DNA of 10,823 bases, from the NCBI GenBank assembly GCA_015679605.1, contig JAAAVE010001034.1, positions 1 to 10,823 of the forward strand, in the 5' to 3' direction. Position numbers and translations under genes: made by a program. Positions 1 through 8,890 of this stretch are shown in pieces. Below the pieces are notes generated by a model. It did no database searches, was not told the origin of the DNA, and saw only the letters and a program-made list of their open reading frames with translations. Positions within the stretch are counted from its first letter, which is position 1. Each line of letters opens with the position of its first letter. Origin of the DNA: Podila epigama (lineage: Eukaryota > Mortierellomycota > Mortierellomycetes > Mortierellales > Mortierellaceae).

Positions 1-109
1 TAGGAATTCATGTTAGAAGTCTGTTCTGTTCATTAATGATGTACTTCGCGACAACATTGCAATAAGTGACATCTATTAAGAAAGAATCAATATCCAAAAA
101 AAAACTCAC

Positions 110-912
110 CAAAGAACTTCTTGGAGCCGGAAGCCTCAAGAATCTCAACAACTCCAGGGCGGAGCTGCTCAATAGAAGGAACGTGGCTGGCGAGGATACC
201 CATGTCTCCAGAGACAGCAGCGATGTTGACCTGGTTAACAGTGACATCCTTGTAGATGGACTAATATAAGAGTTTTTTTTTTTTTATCCGGGAAAATTCG
301 CAATTTTCATTTAGTTTGAAAACTCTCAGTGATATAACTAAACACAATGTCCACGATGATACTTTTTCTTCTTCTTTTACTTGAGTGCCTATATTTTTTT
401 TTCCCTTAAATCTTACCTGGTGAGGGACAACAAAGGTGAGGCGGAGGCCGGCAGAGGCAGCAGCCTCAGTGGCATAGGTGCGGGCTATAAAAGAAAAAAA
501 CAAAATATGGGTAGAGAAAATATTGCCACGGGTTAACTACAAGGTAACGCAATAACGGTGGTGTGGCCACTCTTTTGACATGTTGCTGATCCTGAGTGGG
601 CTGAGACTGATTCGAATTTGGCAATGATGGTTAACACCCGGGTCATTCCAGGCGCATCAAATTCCCCTCAGTCCTTCATGATTTCTGATGATCCTGAGAA
701 AAAAAAAACAATAGGGTGGAAAGGTGACTGAATGACTATCCGTCTTGGTGTCTTGTAGATCAAACGGATTGAGGCTCTGAACAATGGAAAGATCGCTATA
801 ACTGTTTCCGATGGAAAATGATGAATTAAAGAAGAAAAAAAAAAATAAAATGACAAACTTCCGTACCCAAGACAGGGCGGACAGCGCGAACGGAGCGAGC
901 AAGGAAGGACAT
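110..912 (-). CDS. ATP16: Mitochondrial F1-ATP synthase delta subunit, 5' part
   Basis: The family is the delta subunit of the central stalk of mitochondrial F1Fo-ATP synthase, homologous to bacterial epsilon; it joins the gamma subunit to the c-ring in the matrix. Exons read on the minus strand are 912-867, 484-417 and 260-110. Their phases join cleanly to give 88 residues plus one base of the next codon. The start MSFLARSVRAVRPVL has arginines at 6, 9, 12 and 17 and no acidic residue before E22, as in a matrix-targeting presequence. R17-T-Y-A fits an R-3 cleavage site after Y19. Residues 29-66 form the start of the beta-sandwich domain, with LTFVVPHQ and the family hallmark GDMGILASHVP (56-66), followed by EQLRPGVVEI. 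About half of the usual length of roughly 160 residues is present. The last donor (GTGAGT, 109-104) opens an intron running to the window edge; a CTAAC branch-like site at 17-21 suggests that the acceptor lies just outside. Family recognition is firm; exon ends are by eye. Confidence 0.9.
485..866 (-). other. Intron 1 of the ATP synthase delta gene
   Basis: This 382-base intron separates the presequence exon from the exon beginning RTYATE. The donor is GTACGG (866-861) and the acceptor TATAG (489-485) on the minus strand. It is the longest intron resolved in the window. Inside I see A- and T-rich runs and a CTGATCCTGAG-like motif occurring twice, near 586 and 688. I looked for a C/D-box RNA on both strands and found no C and D boxes in the right order, so no hosted RNA gene is called. 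Confidence 0.75.
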
Positions 913-1218
913 GGTGAAAACGGTGATGTGATGTGATTAGATTGTTTGATGGAGCGGTAGGATCTATTTGTTCCTTGTTGGGTTGAATCAAACGGGTGGT
1001 GCTTATTTCCAAGCAATACTGAAATGGTGATGGATTTAACGGATCATGAATCAAGATTTTTTTTTTTTTTTTTTTTTTTGGCACGAGTTGAAAAGCTCCG
1101 TGCTTATCTGTCTGCTCAAATAAAATAAAATAAGACTCGACTTTGAACCCTTCTCTCTTTCAGCATCTCTTTTTTTCTTCATTCATTCAATTTCATCCAT
1201 TCACTCGAAAAGGACGCC
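913..1218. promoter_or_regulatory. Divergent promoter between ATP synthase delta and DAHP synthase
   Basis: The 306 bases between the two start codons must hold the promoters and 5' leaders of both genes. Visible elements are a run of 23 T at 1057-1079, an imperfect inverted repeat just after it (GCACGAG / CTCCGTGC, 1081-1103), an AT-rich ATAAA repeat at 1118-1133 and a strongly pyrimidine-rich leader from about 1141 to the DAHP synthase ATG. The last is a common feature of fungal transcription starts. No CCAAT box and no consensus TATAAA at the expected place was seen. The presence of a promoter is inferred from the gene arrangement. Confidence 0.7.
1057..1079. repeat. Homopolymer run of 23 T
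   Basis: An uninterrupted run of T in the middle of the divergent promoter. Long poly(dA:dT) runs resist nucleosome wrapping and are common in fungal promoters, so this may keep the shared promoter open. Its exact length is uncertain in raw sequence because homopolymers are prone to read error. Confidence 0.85.
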
Positions 1219-3642
1219 ATGACATCATCATCCCGTTCAATGACCCCCAACATTCAGAGCAACATTGTTGCGGCCGAGGGCTGGACACCTACCTCGTGGC
1301 AGTCAAAGCCTATTAAGCAGGACGTCGACTACCCTGACCAGGCACACTTGAACAAGGTCCTGGAGAAGATTGGTCGTCTACCACCCATGGTCGTCCCTGG
1401 AGAGGTGAATATACTTTTATTCATTTCTAGTTGCACTCTCTCCCTATTGTCTGTTGCCATGACTATGGCAAGACACTACTTTGTCTATCCTTCTAGTACT
1501 AAATGCGACACGCACTCCCATTTTTGTATTTTTTTTTTTATCTAGATCCACAGACTCCGCCAGCAACTGGCGGATGTTGCCCATGGCAAGGCTTTCCTCC
1601 TCCAAGGAGGCGACTGTGCCGAGTTGTTTGATTATTGTGCCCAGGTAAGGAAAAGAAAAGAATATGGACTGAGGCGAGTGAGGGGGTGGCCTGCCTCGGT
1701 GTTCGGTGTTGAGTCACCTTTTTTACTTTTATTCCTTTTCACTTGACACAAAGAGTGTAAAATGGTTGTTTGTACCTTCACAAAAAAAAATTGTTTTTTG
1801 TTTATGACTCTTTGTCTGTCACAAAAATTAAAAAGTGTGGAGCACTACTCACTAAAAGGCGTGTTCTTATCCGATTTGTTTGATCTGACTTGTGATCCAA
1901 ACATTCGTTTCTTTAACTTTGCAATCCTCCACTCCACCCATCCCCACGTGCATGATGCACTGATACACCGTTTTAGAGCCCAATTGAGGCCAAACTGAAG
2001 GTCCTCCTTCAGATGTCCCTCGTACTCATCTGGGGTGCTCGTATGCCTGTCGTACGCATTGCCCGTATGGCTGGACAATATGCCAAGCCTCGTTCAAAGC
2101 CCACAGAGATGCATGAGGGCAAGGAGATTCTGAGTTACCGTGGTGATAATGTCAATGGATACGATCCTTCTGACCGCACTCCCGACCCAGAACGCCTCTT
2201 GGGGTAAGTCATCAGAAGGAATACCAAGTTTTTCGTTGGAATTTGTACTACTTTTTTCTTTCTCTGGTCATGTATCAAGAAAAAAGAAAAGGGAACAGTG
2301 TTTAACTCTCTTTTTTATGTACCTGTTTTTATACTTCTATATCGTTGTTGTGATACATTAGTGCCTACTTTCATTCTGCCGCTACCTTGAACTATGTCCG
2401 TTCTATCCTGGCAGGTACGTTTGAGATGTTTCTGTCTTTCTTTCTCTCTTTTATTTCTTATTTTCGTATGATAAGGAAAAGGACCATGGCCTGCATTGCT
2501 GACGCAAAAAGATTTCGCTCTGTTTCTCTTCGCATCGTTTAGAGGGTTTCGCTGATCTTCATCACCCCTCCAACTGGAATCTCCACCACGTCAAGTCACC
2601 TACTCTTCGACAAGAGTACCAGACGATTGTTGATAGATTGACAGATGCGCTCGACTTTATGCAGACGATTGGAGCAGACCCCAACGCGAATAGTGCTCAA
2701 AATTCGCCTTTGAGCACTCTGAACACAGTCGACATCTTTGCATCGCATGAGGGTCTCCTGTTGGAGTACGAGCAGGCGTTGACGCGCCTCATGACGGACC
2801 CTGTCAACCCTAACCAGCAAAAGTACTACAACGTGGGCACTCACTTTATCTGGATTGGTGATCGTACGAGGCAGTTGGACGGCGCACATGTGGAATACTT
2901 TAGAGGCATTGAGAACCCTATTGGTGTCAAGTGTGGGCCAAGCATGAAGCCCGAGGAGTTGGTGGACCTTTTGAATATTTTGGATGCTGATAAGCGTCCT
3001 GGCAAGATTACCCTTATTACCCGATATGGAGCTGACCAGGTAAACCTTGCATACATTGAACTTGGCAGATCGTCTTATTTTGGATCATATCGAGTTACTC
3101 ATTTTAATCATGGTAATGGTTGATAACTCTAGGTTGACAAGTATCTTCCTGGACATATTAAGGCTGTTCAGTCATCAGGACACAAAGTGGTGTGGGCATG
3201 TGATCCCATGCACGGAAAGTACGTTTGCTGTTGATTCATGTCGTTTGGATTTGTAGGTTTTTGAGAAAGAAAAAAAAAACAGAATGATTGACATAATGCT
3301 GTATTGCTGTTTACACAATTCATTTATCAACTTAGCACTAAGCAATCCGTTTCTGGAGTCAAGACGAGACATTTGCTTGATATCACAAGGGAACTTTCGC
3401 AAGCGATTCGCATTCATAAGCAGTATGGGTCGCACTTGGGTGGCGTGCATTTTGAGTTGACTGGTGATCGTGTGACGGAATGTGTAGGAGGATCGATGGA
3501 GCTCATGGATGCGGAGCTCTTGGAGAGATATGAGACCCACTGCGATCCTCGCTTGAACTATGAGCAGGCCTTGGATATGGCGTTCTTGATTGCGGGTTAT
3601 CAAGAGAAGCAACGTGGATTCAGCGGCGTGATGTCGTTGTAA
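1219..3642 (+). CDS. Class II 3-deoxy-D-arabino-heptulosonate 7-phosphate synthase
   Basis: The enzyme condenses phosphoenolpyruvate with erythrose 4-phosphate to DAHP, the first step of the shikimate pathway to aromatic amino acids. Seven exons (1219-1404, 1546-1644, 1977-2203, 2362-2414, 2543-3039, 3133-3218, 3336-3642) total 1455 bases and encode 484 residues, a usual length for the plant/mycobacterial (class II) type. All expected metal ligands are present: C86 in QGGDCAELF, H381 in CDPMHGN, E423 in HFELTG and D453 in CDPRLN. The likely phosphoenolpyruvate and phosphate contacts are R125 (RIARMAGQYAKPRS), R296 (WIGDRTRQLDGAH), K318 (GVKCGP) and R349 (LITRYGADQ). Their spacing matches my memory of the Mycobacterium tuberculosis enzyme. 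The start is the first ATG in frame, after a pyrimidine-rich leader, with context GCCATGA. No organelle presequence is evident, so cytosolic action is likely. Feedback control cannot be read from the sequence. It is not the class I (ARO3/ARO4) type. Confidence 0.95.
1405..1545 (+). other. DAHP synthase intron 1, in-frame length
   Basis: The 141-base intron has donor GTGAAT and acceptor TATCTAG. It lies between complete codons and is a multiple of three. Read in the gene's frame it has no stop until the TAG formed by its own acceptor (1543-1545). An unspliced message would therefore give a 108-residue stub that lacks every catalytic residue. Confidence 0.85.
1645..1976 (+). other. DAHP synthase intron 2 (332 bases)
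   Basis: The donor is GTAAGG at 1645 and the acceptor TTTTAG at 1971-1976; the next exon continues AQ-SPIEAKLKVLLQ in frame. The intron is much longer than the others in this gene. Apart from T- and A-rich runs, it holds one perfect TGAGTCA at 1710-1716, the binding core of Gcn4/CPC1-type regulators. No gene or RNA structure was recognised in it. Confidence 0.8.
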
Positions 3643-3770
3643 GAGAGAGTGTGTATATGCTATGCAATAGGCATTTGCTATGATACACGATCCGGCCTAT
3701 GTGACAATAGAAATGGACATGCTATAAAACTATGCTATTATTTTTGAGTAATAAACGCGAGGAATGCTAC
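3643..3770 (+). other. 3' untranslated region of DAHP synthase
   Basis: This AT-rich stretch after the TAA runs to just past the AATAAA at 3750-3755; the real cleavage site cannot be seen. It carries TGCTAT four times in 81 bases (3658, 3676, 3720, 3733). The first copy faces ATAGGCA to make a small bulged hairpin. The end is approximate. Confidence 0.6.
3750..3755 (+). terminator. Polyadenylation signal AATAAA
   Basis: A consensus AATAAA sits 108 bases after the DAHP synthase stop codon, in AT-rich sequence. This is a normal distance for a fungal 3' UTR. It is inferred from the motif and position only. Confidence 0.55.
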
Positions 3771-4224
3771 AAAGCGTTCATGCCACACTTCACGCCATGA
3801 ATTGCGAGTGGAGAAAAGACACCACTTCATCCATGAATAGAGTTGAAGAGATAATTTTTTGCTCCCTCCATTGCCATTGTCCAATTGGGTTCAGAGACAA
3901 AGTTGGAGGGTGTGTGCCCCCAATGGCCATCTCCCCCAACCAATCAGCACGCGATTCATCATGTTCTCTGTCCTTCTTTTTTTGAAAGCGTGTCGCGCTT
4001 AAATTTCTTTTTTTCTATTTTTTCCTTCATTTCCCAACATCATCTTTCATCTTCATTCTCATCTTTCCCTACATACATCCTCCCGTTTCCTCCTCCTCCT
4101 CCTCCTCCTTCCGCCTCATTCTCATCCGCTCCACCTATTTTTTGGTAGCCTGTTTCACAGTCGTCTGTAATTGATTTTGGTCTTCTGCCTTTTTTTTAAC
4201 GATCCTCTTCATCCAAGTTTCACA
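3771..4224 (+). promoter_or_regulatory. Tudor-SN promoter with three CCAAT boxes and CT-rich leader
   Basis: CCAAT occurs at 3881-3885 (within the palindrome CCAATTGG, so present on both strands), 3920-3924 and 3940-3944 (in CCAATCAG, close to the optimal NF-Y/HAP site). All lie about 280-345 bases before the ATG. From about 3970 to 4130 the strand is nearly all C and T, including a CCT repeat near 4089-4110, as in many fungal transcription starts and leaders. No TATA box was identified. There is no coding potential here beyond low-complexity open frames. Confidence 0.6.
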
Positions 4225-7200
4225 ATGTCTGGAAAAGCCCTCGTCAAATCTGTACTCTCGGCCGACATGGTCGTCCTTTCAGGTCGTCCTCGCGCCGGTG
4301 GCCCACCAGCAACTCGTACATTGGGTCTCAACTATATCCAAGCCCCCAAACTAGGCAACAAGGATCGTCCTGACGAGGTAAAAAAAAAAAAAAAAAAAAA
4401 TCCAAATCGATAAATATAAATATAAACACGTTTACATGGGTTCATGTTTTTTGTGAATCGGTCTGTGAATGTGGATGTGGATATCAAGAAATCTTTGGAT
4501 ATGTCTTTTTTTTGCTTGAAGAGGTCGATGCAATGACAGACAATACCTCACGCCTCACGCGAGTCAGCATTCAATGAAGATCAAGTAGAAATCAGGGCCG
4601 TTAGGATGATAACCGTCAAAAATGTATTCTCGACAACAAGGGGGGAAAGATGAAGTGAGATCAAAAATGATAATTATTCTCACACGCCCTTTTTTTTTCT
4701 TTCCACTTTTTCATGTTTAGCCTTTTGCCTTTGCCGCTCGTAACTTTCTTCGCAAGCTTCTTGTTGGCAAGGAGGTCATGTTTCGTGTTGATTACACTGT
4801 CCCTACCACTGGACGCGAGTATGGTGCCATCTACTTGAACCAGGAGAACATTGCCCACACATTGGTCCGTGAAGGTTGGGCCGATGTTCGTGAGGTCAGA
4901 GCTTCAGAGGCTGAGAACGTCGATGTTGAAGCGTTGTACTCGTACCGTGCTGAGGCTCAGGCTGCCAAGCGCGGTATTTGGGCAGAGGATGATTCTGTAA
5001 GTGATCTACTTTTTTGAGTATGGTGTCTCTTTCTTTTGGGGGCCATTTTTACGCATCACGCGTGAATATCATTGTCCCGATCATCCATCCATCCAATACT
5101 AAACCAAAAATCTTCTTCCTTCTTTCCCCCCTATTTTTCTCTTGTAGGGTGTCCGCAAAGCCCATTATACCCTTGAAGGCAGTGCTGAAGAGTTTTTGGA
5201 AAAGTACAAAGGAAAGCAATTGCCTGGTAAGTGTCTCCTCTCTTCCATTCTCGTACAAGAAACTAAAAGCACACACTCACACCTGAAGATGGACAGATGG
5301 AATAACCTAACCTAACTGGTACTGCAATTTACGACTTGGACAAAAAAAAAAAAAAAAAAAAAAATTAATAACCACCAGCTATTATCGAGAGCATCCGCGA
5401 TGGATCAACTGTCCGCGCTTGCGTGACGCTGCCTAACGGTGAATACCAATACTTGACACTTATGATCTCTGGTATCCGAGCACCTATCATTCGTCAAGGT
5501 GTGGCCAACACGGAAGATCTTGTCGAGCCTTTTGCAGAGGAGGCAAAGTACTTTGTCGAGTCACGTCTTTTGCAACGCGAAGTGCGTGTGATTTTGGAGT
5601 TGGTTGGTCAAAATGGACAGAATGTTTTTGCTTCTATTATTCACCCTGCTGGAAACATTGCCGAGGCTTTGGTGTCGAATGGATTGGCCAAGGTCGCTGA
5701 TTGGAGCATCACCCACGTCACCGGTGGTCCCTCTGTGCTCCGTGAGGCTGAGCGCAAGGCTCAGGCGTCCAAGATCCGTTTGTGGCAGGACCATGTGGAG
5801 AAGGCCAAGGGCAAGGACCATGAGTTTGATGGTGTTGTCGCACGAGTGATGACCGGAGATACTATCATTGTCCGCAACGCCAAGGGTCAGGAGCGCAAGA
5901 TCCGTCTTTCAAACGTCAAGGCACCAGGCAGACTTGCTCAATCCAAGGGTGTTGAGATTGCTTCGTTTGATTGGGAAGCCAAGGAGTTCTTGCGCAAGCG
6001 ATTGATTGGAAAGAACGTCCACGTGACTGTTGACTATGTCAAGCCTCCTTCGGACCAGTTCCCAGAAACCACCGAGTGTGCTACCGTCAAGGTTGGTGAG
6101 ATTAATGTTGCCGAACAGCTTGTCCTTCGTGGCCTTGCTGACGTGATCAAGTCGCGTGAAGACCGTTCTCAGTTCTATGACCAGTTGCTTGTTGCCGAGA
6201 CAAAGTATGCTTTATTTTTTTTTTTTTTTTTGTTACTTTTTCCTCAAGATGCCATAGCTAAGGCTATGAGCATCACCACCACCACCACCACCACCACCAT
6301 GACCATGACCATGTTAATTAACAATGATACTTCATTTTTAATAGGGCCAAGGCGGAAGGAAAGGGAAAGCACTCGGCAAAGGAGCCTCCCAAATACAAGT
6401 GGTCGGATGCATCAGAGACAGCTGCCAAGGCCAAACAGTTCTTGCCCTTTTTCCAGCGTGGAGGTCGTACCCAGGCAATTGTCGAGTATGTGGCCAGCGG
6501 CTCCCGCTTCAAGCTGATCATTCCCAAGGAGAACTGCAAGATGACGTTTGTTCTTGGTGGCGTGCGTTGCCCTCGTTCGGCTCGTACTCCTACTGAGAAG
6601 GCTGAGCCATTTGGTGCCGAGGCCCTTGATTTTGTGTCTCGCCGCTGCCAACAGCGTGAAGTTGAGGTTGAGGTCGAGTCCCTCGACAAGACAGGTGGCT
6701 TCATTGGCACCATGTGGCTCAACAAGACGGAGAATGTGGCCGCCTTGTTGTTGGAAGAAGGTCTTGCCACCGTTCATGGATATAGCGCTGACCAAAGCAA
6801 GCATGCCAACCAATTGTATGCTGCCGAGCGTGTTGCCAAGCAAGCCCGCAAGAACGTAAGTGTTTGTCTTTGTGATGTGGGAATCCCATGTTTTATTATC
6901 GATCGCTATTATTACTGTGTAACATCTTTGGTCCTTTGCAGTCTCCATTTGCAATGGTCCATCTTGCCCCTTGGGATTTCATCGTTCTATCACTCTTTTA
7001 CCAATGGAAAAGAGATGGAAAAGAGATGGAAAACTTACTCTTATCCCATCACTTCATATCATGGACATAGCTGTGGACCAATGTTGACCCTGATGCTGCC
7101 GAGGAAGAAGAGGAGGTCGATGAGACCAAGCCTGCAAAGAAGGAGTACCTGGATATTGTTGTCTCTGAGATTGTATCTGGCGGTCACTTTTATGTTCAGG

Positions 7201-8116
7201 TGATTAACCAGAACATTCAGAAACTCGAGAAGTTGATGTCTGAATTGGGCATCCATCACAAGGCCCAAGCTTCAGCACCCGAGAACTGGAAGCCTCGTGT
7301 GAACGAGATTGTGAGCGCCAAGTTTACAGAGGACAATCAGTGGTACCGCGCCAAGGTCATTCGCAATGTTCCCGAGTCCAAGAGTGTGGAAGTTATCTAT
7401 GTTGACTATGGAAACGTAAGTTGTCTCATTTTGTTTTTGTCCTCGGCTCGACCACGGCCACGATATGGCCACCTGTTTAACAATCATCGTGCGTATTTGC
7501 TCTCTCTTTTGGATGTTTTATCAACTATCCTTAGGCCGAAGTGATCCCTTTGACACGCGTTGTGCCTCTGCCTTCGCAGTTTAACAGCCTACCTCAACAG
7601 GCCCAGGAGGCTGTGCTGTCATATGTCAAGGTACCGACTTTGAAGGAAGATTATGGAGTGGAGGCGGCCAACCACTTCCGGGACCTGATCTCTGACCGCC
7701 AATTGGTTGGAGTGGTGGAGCAACGCGAACACGGTGTACTGCACTTGACATTGTACGACCCCCAGGTCTCCCAGGACCCCGACCGCAGTTTGAACTCGGA
7801 GATGGTCCGTGATGGTCTTGCCCACGTCTTTACCAAGACCCGTTATGCTCGCCACCCTAGCAACAAGAACTTGGTGTCGAAACTCCAGGATGCCTCTGCT
7901 CTTGCCAGACGTGAAAGGGTAGGTTTTTTTCTTTTTTCTTTTCTATCTCCTATATTTTATTTATTGTCGATAAGCTGATATTTGATGCAAACTGAAATGG
8001 CCCTGACCCTTGGTTACTAACGAATGTTTTCATAATCTTTTCCTTTTTGGAATTACCAGTTGAACCTTTTCGAGTATGGTGACAGCACTGCTGATGATGA
8101 GGATTCGCGTTACTAA
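4225..8116 (+). CDS. SND1: Tudor-SN (staphylococcal nuclease domain-containing protein 1)
   Basis: Tudor-SN is a multifunctional RNA-binding protein known in other eukaryotes for roles in RNA silencing complexes, stress granules, splicing and transcription co-activation. Eight exons (4225-4377, 4721-4996, 5148-5226, 5379-6204, 6345-6855, 7071-7415, 7535-7918, 8060-8116) total 2631 bases and give 876 residues, near the roughly 900 usual for the family. In order: SN1 about 1-143 (ending RGIWAED), SN2 about 170-312, SN3 about 319-460 (FDGVVARVMTGDTIIV), SN4 about 486-622, an acidic linker (DPDAAEEEEVDE, 621-632), then SN5 split around a Tudor domain (about 686-750). The Tudor core has WYRAKV and VIYVDYGN; F700, Y707, Y725, Y728 and N730 are candidates for the aromatic cage that binds methylarginine. 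No signal peptide is seen. The start is supported by the family-like N-terminus. The weakest junction is the acceptor at 7070, chosen because LWTNVDPDA continues the family pattern. Confidence 0.95.
4378..4720 (+). other. Tudor-SN intron 1 (343 bases) with A tract
   Basis: The intron begins GTA and runs straight into A (4380-4400, 21 A), so the donor is GTAAAA, a poor match to U1. It ends in TTCATGTTTAG at 4720. Both flanking exons join in frame (KDRPDE-PFAFAARNF). No gene or small RNA was recognised within it. Confidence 0.85.
5342..5364. repeat. Homopolymer run of 23 A in Tudor-SN intron 3
   Basis: This run sits 14 bases before the acceptor at 5378, where a pyrimidine tract would be expected. 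The acceptor is preceded only by AATAACCACCAG. Splicing here probably relies on branch-site and exon signals; TAACCTAACTGG around 5305-5320 offers a CTAAC branch candidate. Confidence 0.8.
6205..6344 (+). other. Tudor-SN intron 4 with T tract and CAC repeat
   Basis: The 140-base intron has donor GTATGC and acceptor TTAATAG. It contains 17 T (6215-6231), a small perfect inverted repeat CATAGC-TAAG-GCTATG (6252-6267) and a trinucleotide repeat of CAC units running into CATGAC units (6271-6312). The flanking exons join as AETK-AKAEGKG, in frame. Confidence 0.85.
6271..6312. repeat. CAC/CATGAC microsatellite
   Basis: CAT followed by eight CAC units and then CATGAC-type hexamers, wholly inside Tudor-SN intron 4. 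Length changes here would not alter the protein. Confidence 0.85.
6856..7070 (+). other. Tudor-SN intron 5 with a competing acceptor
   Basis: The donor is GTAAGT. The acceptor used in the gene model, CATGGACATAG at 7070, has almost no pyrimidine tract. A stronger-looking acceptor, GTCCTTTGCAG, ends at 6941. Between the two lies an 11-bp tandem repeat. Using the upstream site would add 42 codons and then stop at the TAG formed by the downstream acceptor. Confidence 0.75.
7004..7033. repeat. 11-bp tandem repeat ATGGAAAAGAG, about 2.7 copies
   Basis: Perfect copies at 7004-7014 and 7015-7025, and a partial third copy at 7026-7033, inside Tudor-SN intron 5. The purine-rich unit resembles exonic splicing enhancer sequence and lies between the two candidate acceptors. 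Confidence 0.85.
8015..8021 (+). other. TACTAAC branch site of Tudor-SN intron 7
   Basis: A perfect TACTAAC lies 38 bases before the acceptor ATTACCAG at 8059. It supports the intron 7919-8059 and the short last exon, which encodes LNLFEYGDSTADDEDSRY and then TAA. Confidence 0.8.
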
Positions 8117-8260
8117 GATGTGTAAAAAAAAAAAGTAGGAACATATTTGATGTTTTATAAACTTCAAAAATTCATCCATTGTAAATTTTATTGTTTTTGG
8201 TATGAGCTAACGGTTGCATGAAACTATAAAAAAAGACCTCATCGTACGCGTCTTGCTCAT
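8117..8260 (+). other. Probable 3' untranslated region of Tudor-SN
   Basis: This is AT-rich sequence after the TAA, with an A run at 8123-8133 and several AT-rich variants of a poly(A) signal but no exact AATAAA. The end is arbitrary. TATAAAAAAA at 8225-8234, followed by CT-rich sequence, could equally be a core promoter for a transcript running rightwards. Confidence 0.4.
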
Positions 8261-8890
8261 TCATTTCCCCCTGCGTTCTTTGTGTGCCTTGTGTTCCCAG
8301 AGTTTGCAAAGAAGGAGGAAGAGGTGAAATGGATGGAGAGGTGAACGAGAAACAGGGAGGAAGGGGACAAAAAAGAGCCGCGACCAACCACCTGAGTCGA
8401 CCACTTCAGGGTTGTTTGTCTGTTGTAAACACGCGCTTCACGTTTGGTAACAGAAGAAACGAAGAGAGAGAACAAAAAAAAATGCTGAGCTTTCAGCCTC
8501 CTTTTTTTTCACTCTTTTTCACCGAATTGTCCATATGCTGTGCTCCGTCCCTCTCTACCTACCTTGACACTTTACCCCCTTGCTCTTCGAACGTTCAATT
8601 ATCCTTCCTCCTCACATGGACTCCGTTCCAGCTCGCTCATTCACAGTGTACCACATGTCTGTTGGTGGTGGGAGTGAGAACCCTTCTCAACATGAACAAT
8701 TATCGTTTACTTGGGCCAATCTAATTGAATGGTATCATGTTTGCTTCTCCTGCAAGCGGTTGCATCTGCCAGCACAATGTTCGACCTGCTGTTGGTATTC
8801 TCTCTCTCTATCTATCTCTCTCTTTCATCATCCTGACTGTCAGGCTATGCCATCACGATATGCGCATGTGGAACGCCTATATTTCGACCG

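Noticed and set aside
561-720. Possible C/D-box small nucleolar RNA in the ATP synthase delta intron (TGATGAT and CTGA motifs)
   Set aside because: On neither strand do C and D boxes occur in proper order and spacing with a terminal stem.
657-1084. Two minus-strand frames of 119 and 138 codons near the ATP synthase delta gene
   Set aside because: They run across intron 1 and the divergent promoter in frames different from the real first exon, and look random.
1057-1103. T run followed by GGCACGAG, suggesting a retroposed poly(A) end or a cloning adaptor remnant
   Set aside because: No target-site duplication or recognisable element flanks it, and the surroundings are a normal divergent promoter. 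The adaptor-like bases are most simply coincidence.
5561-5849. Antisense and shifted open frames inside Tudor-SN exon 4
   Set aside because: These are shadows of a strongly coding exon; the Tudor-SN frame alone shows family similarity.
8225-8290. TATAAAAAAA followed by CT-rich sequence as a promoter of a separate gene
   Set aside because: No coding exon follows within a reasonable distance, so it cannot be told from AT-rich 3' UTR sequence without transcript data.
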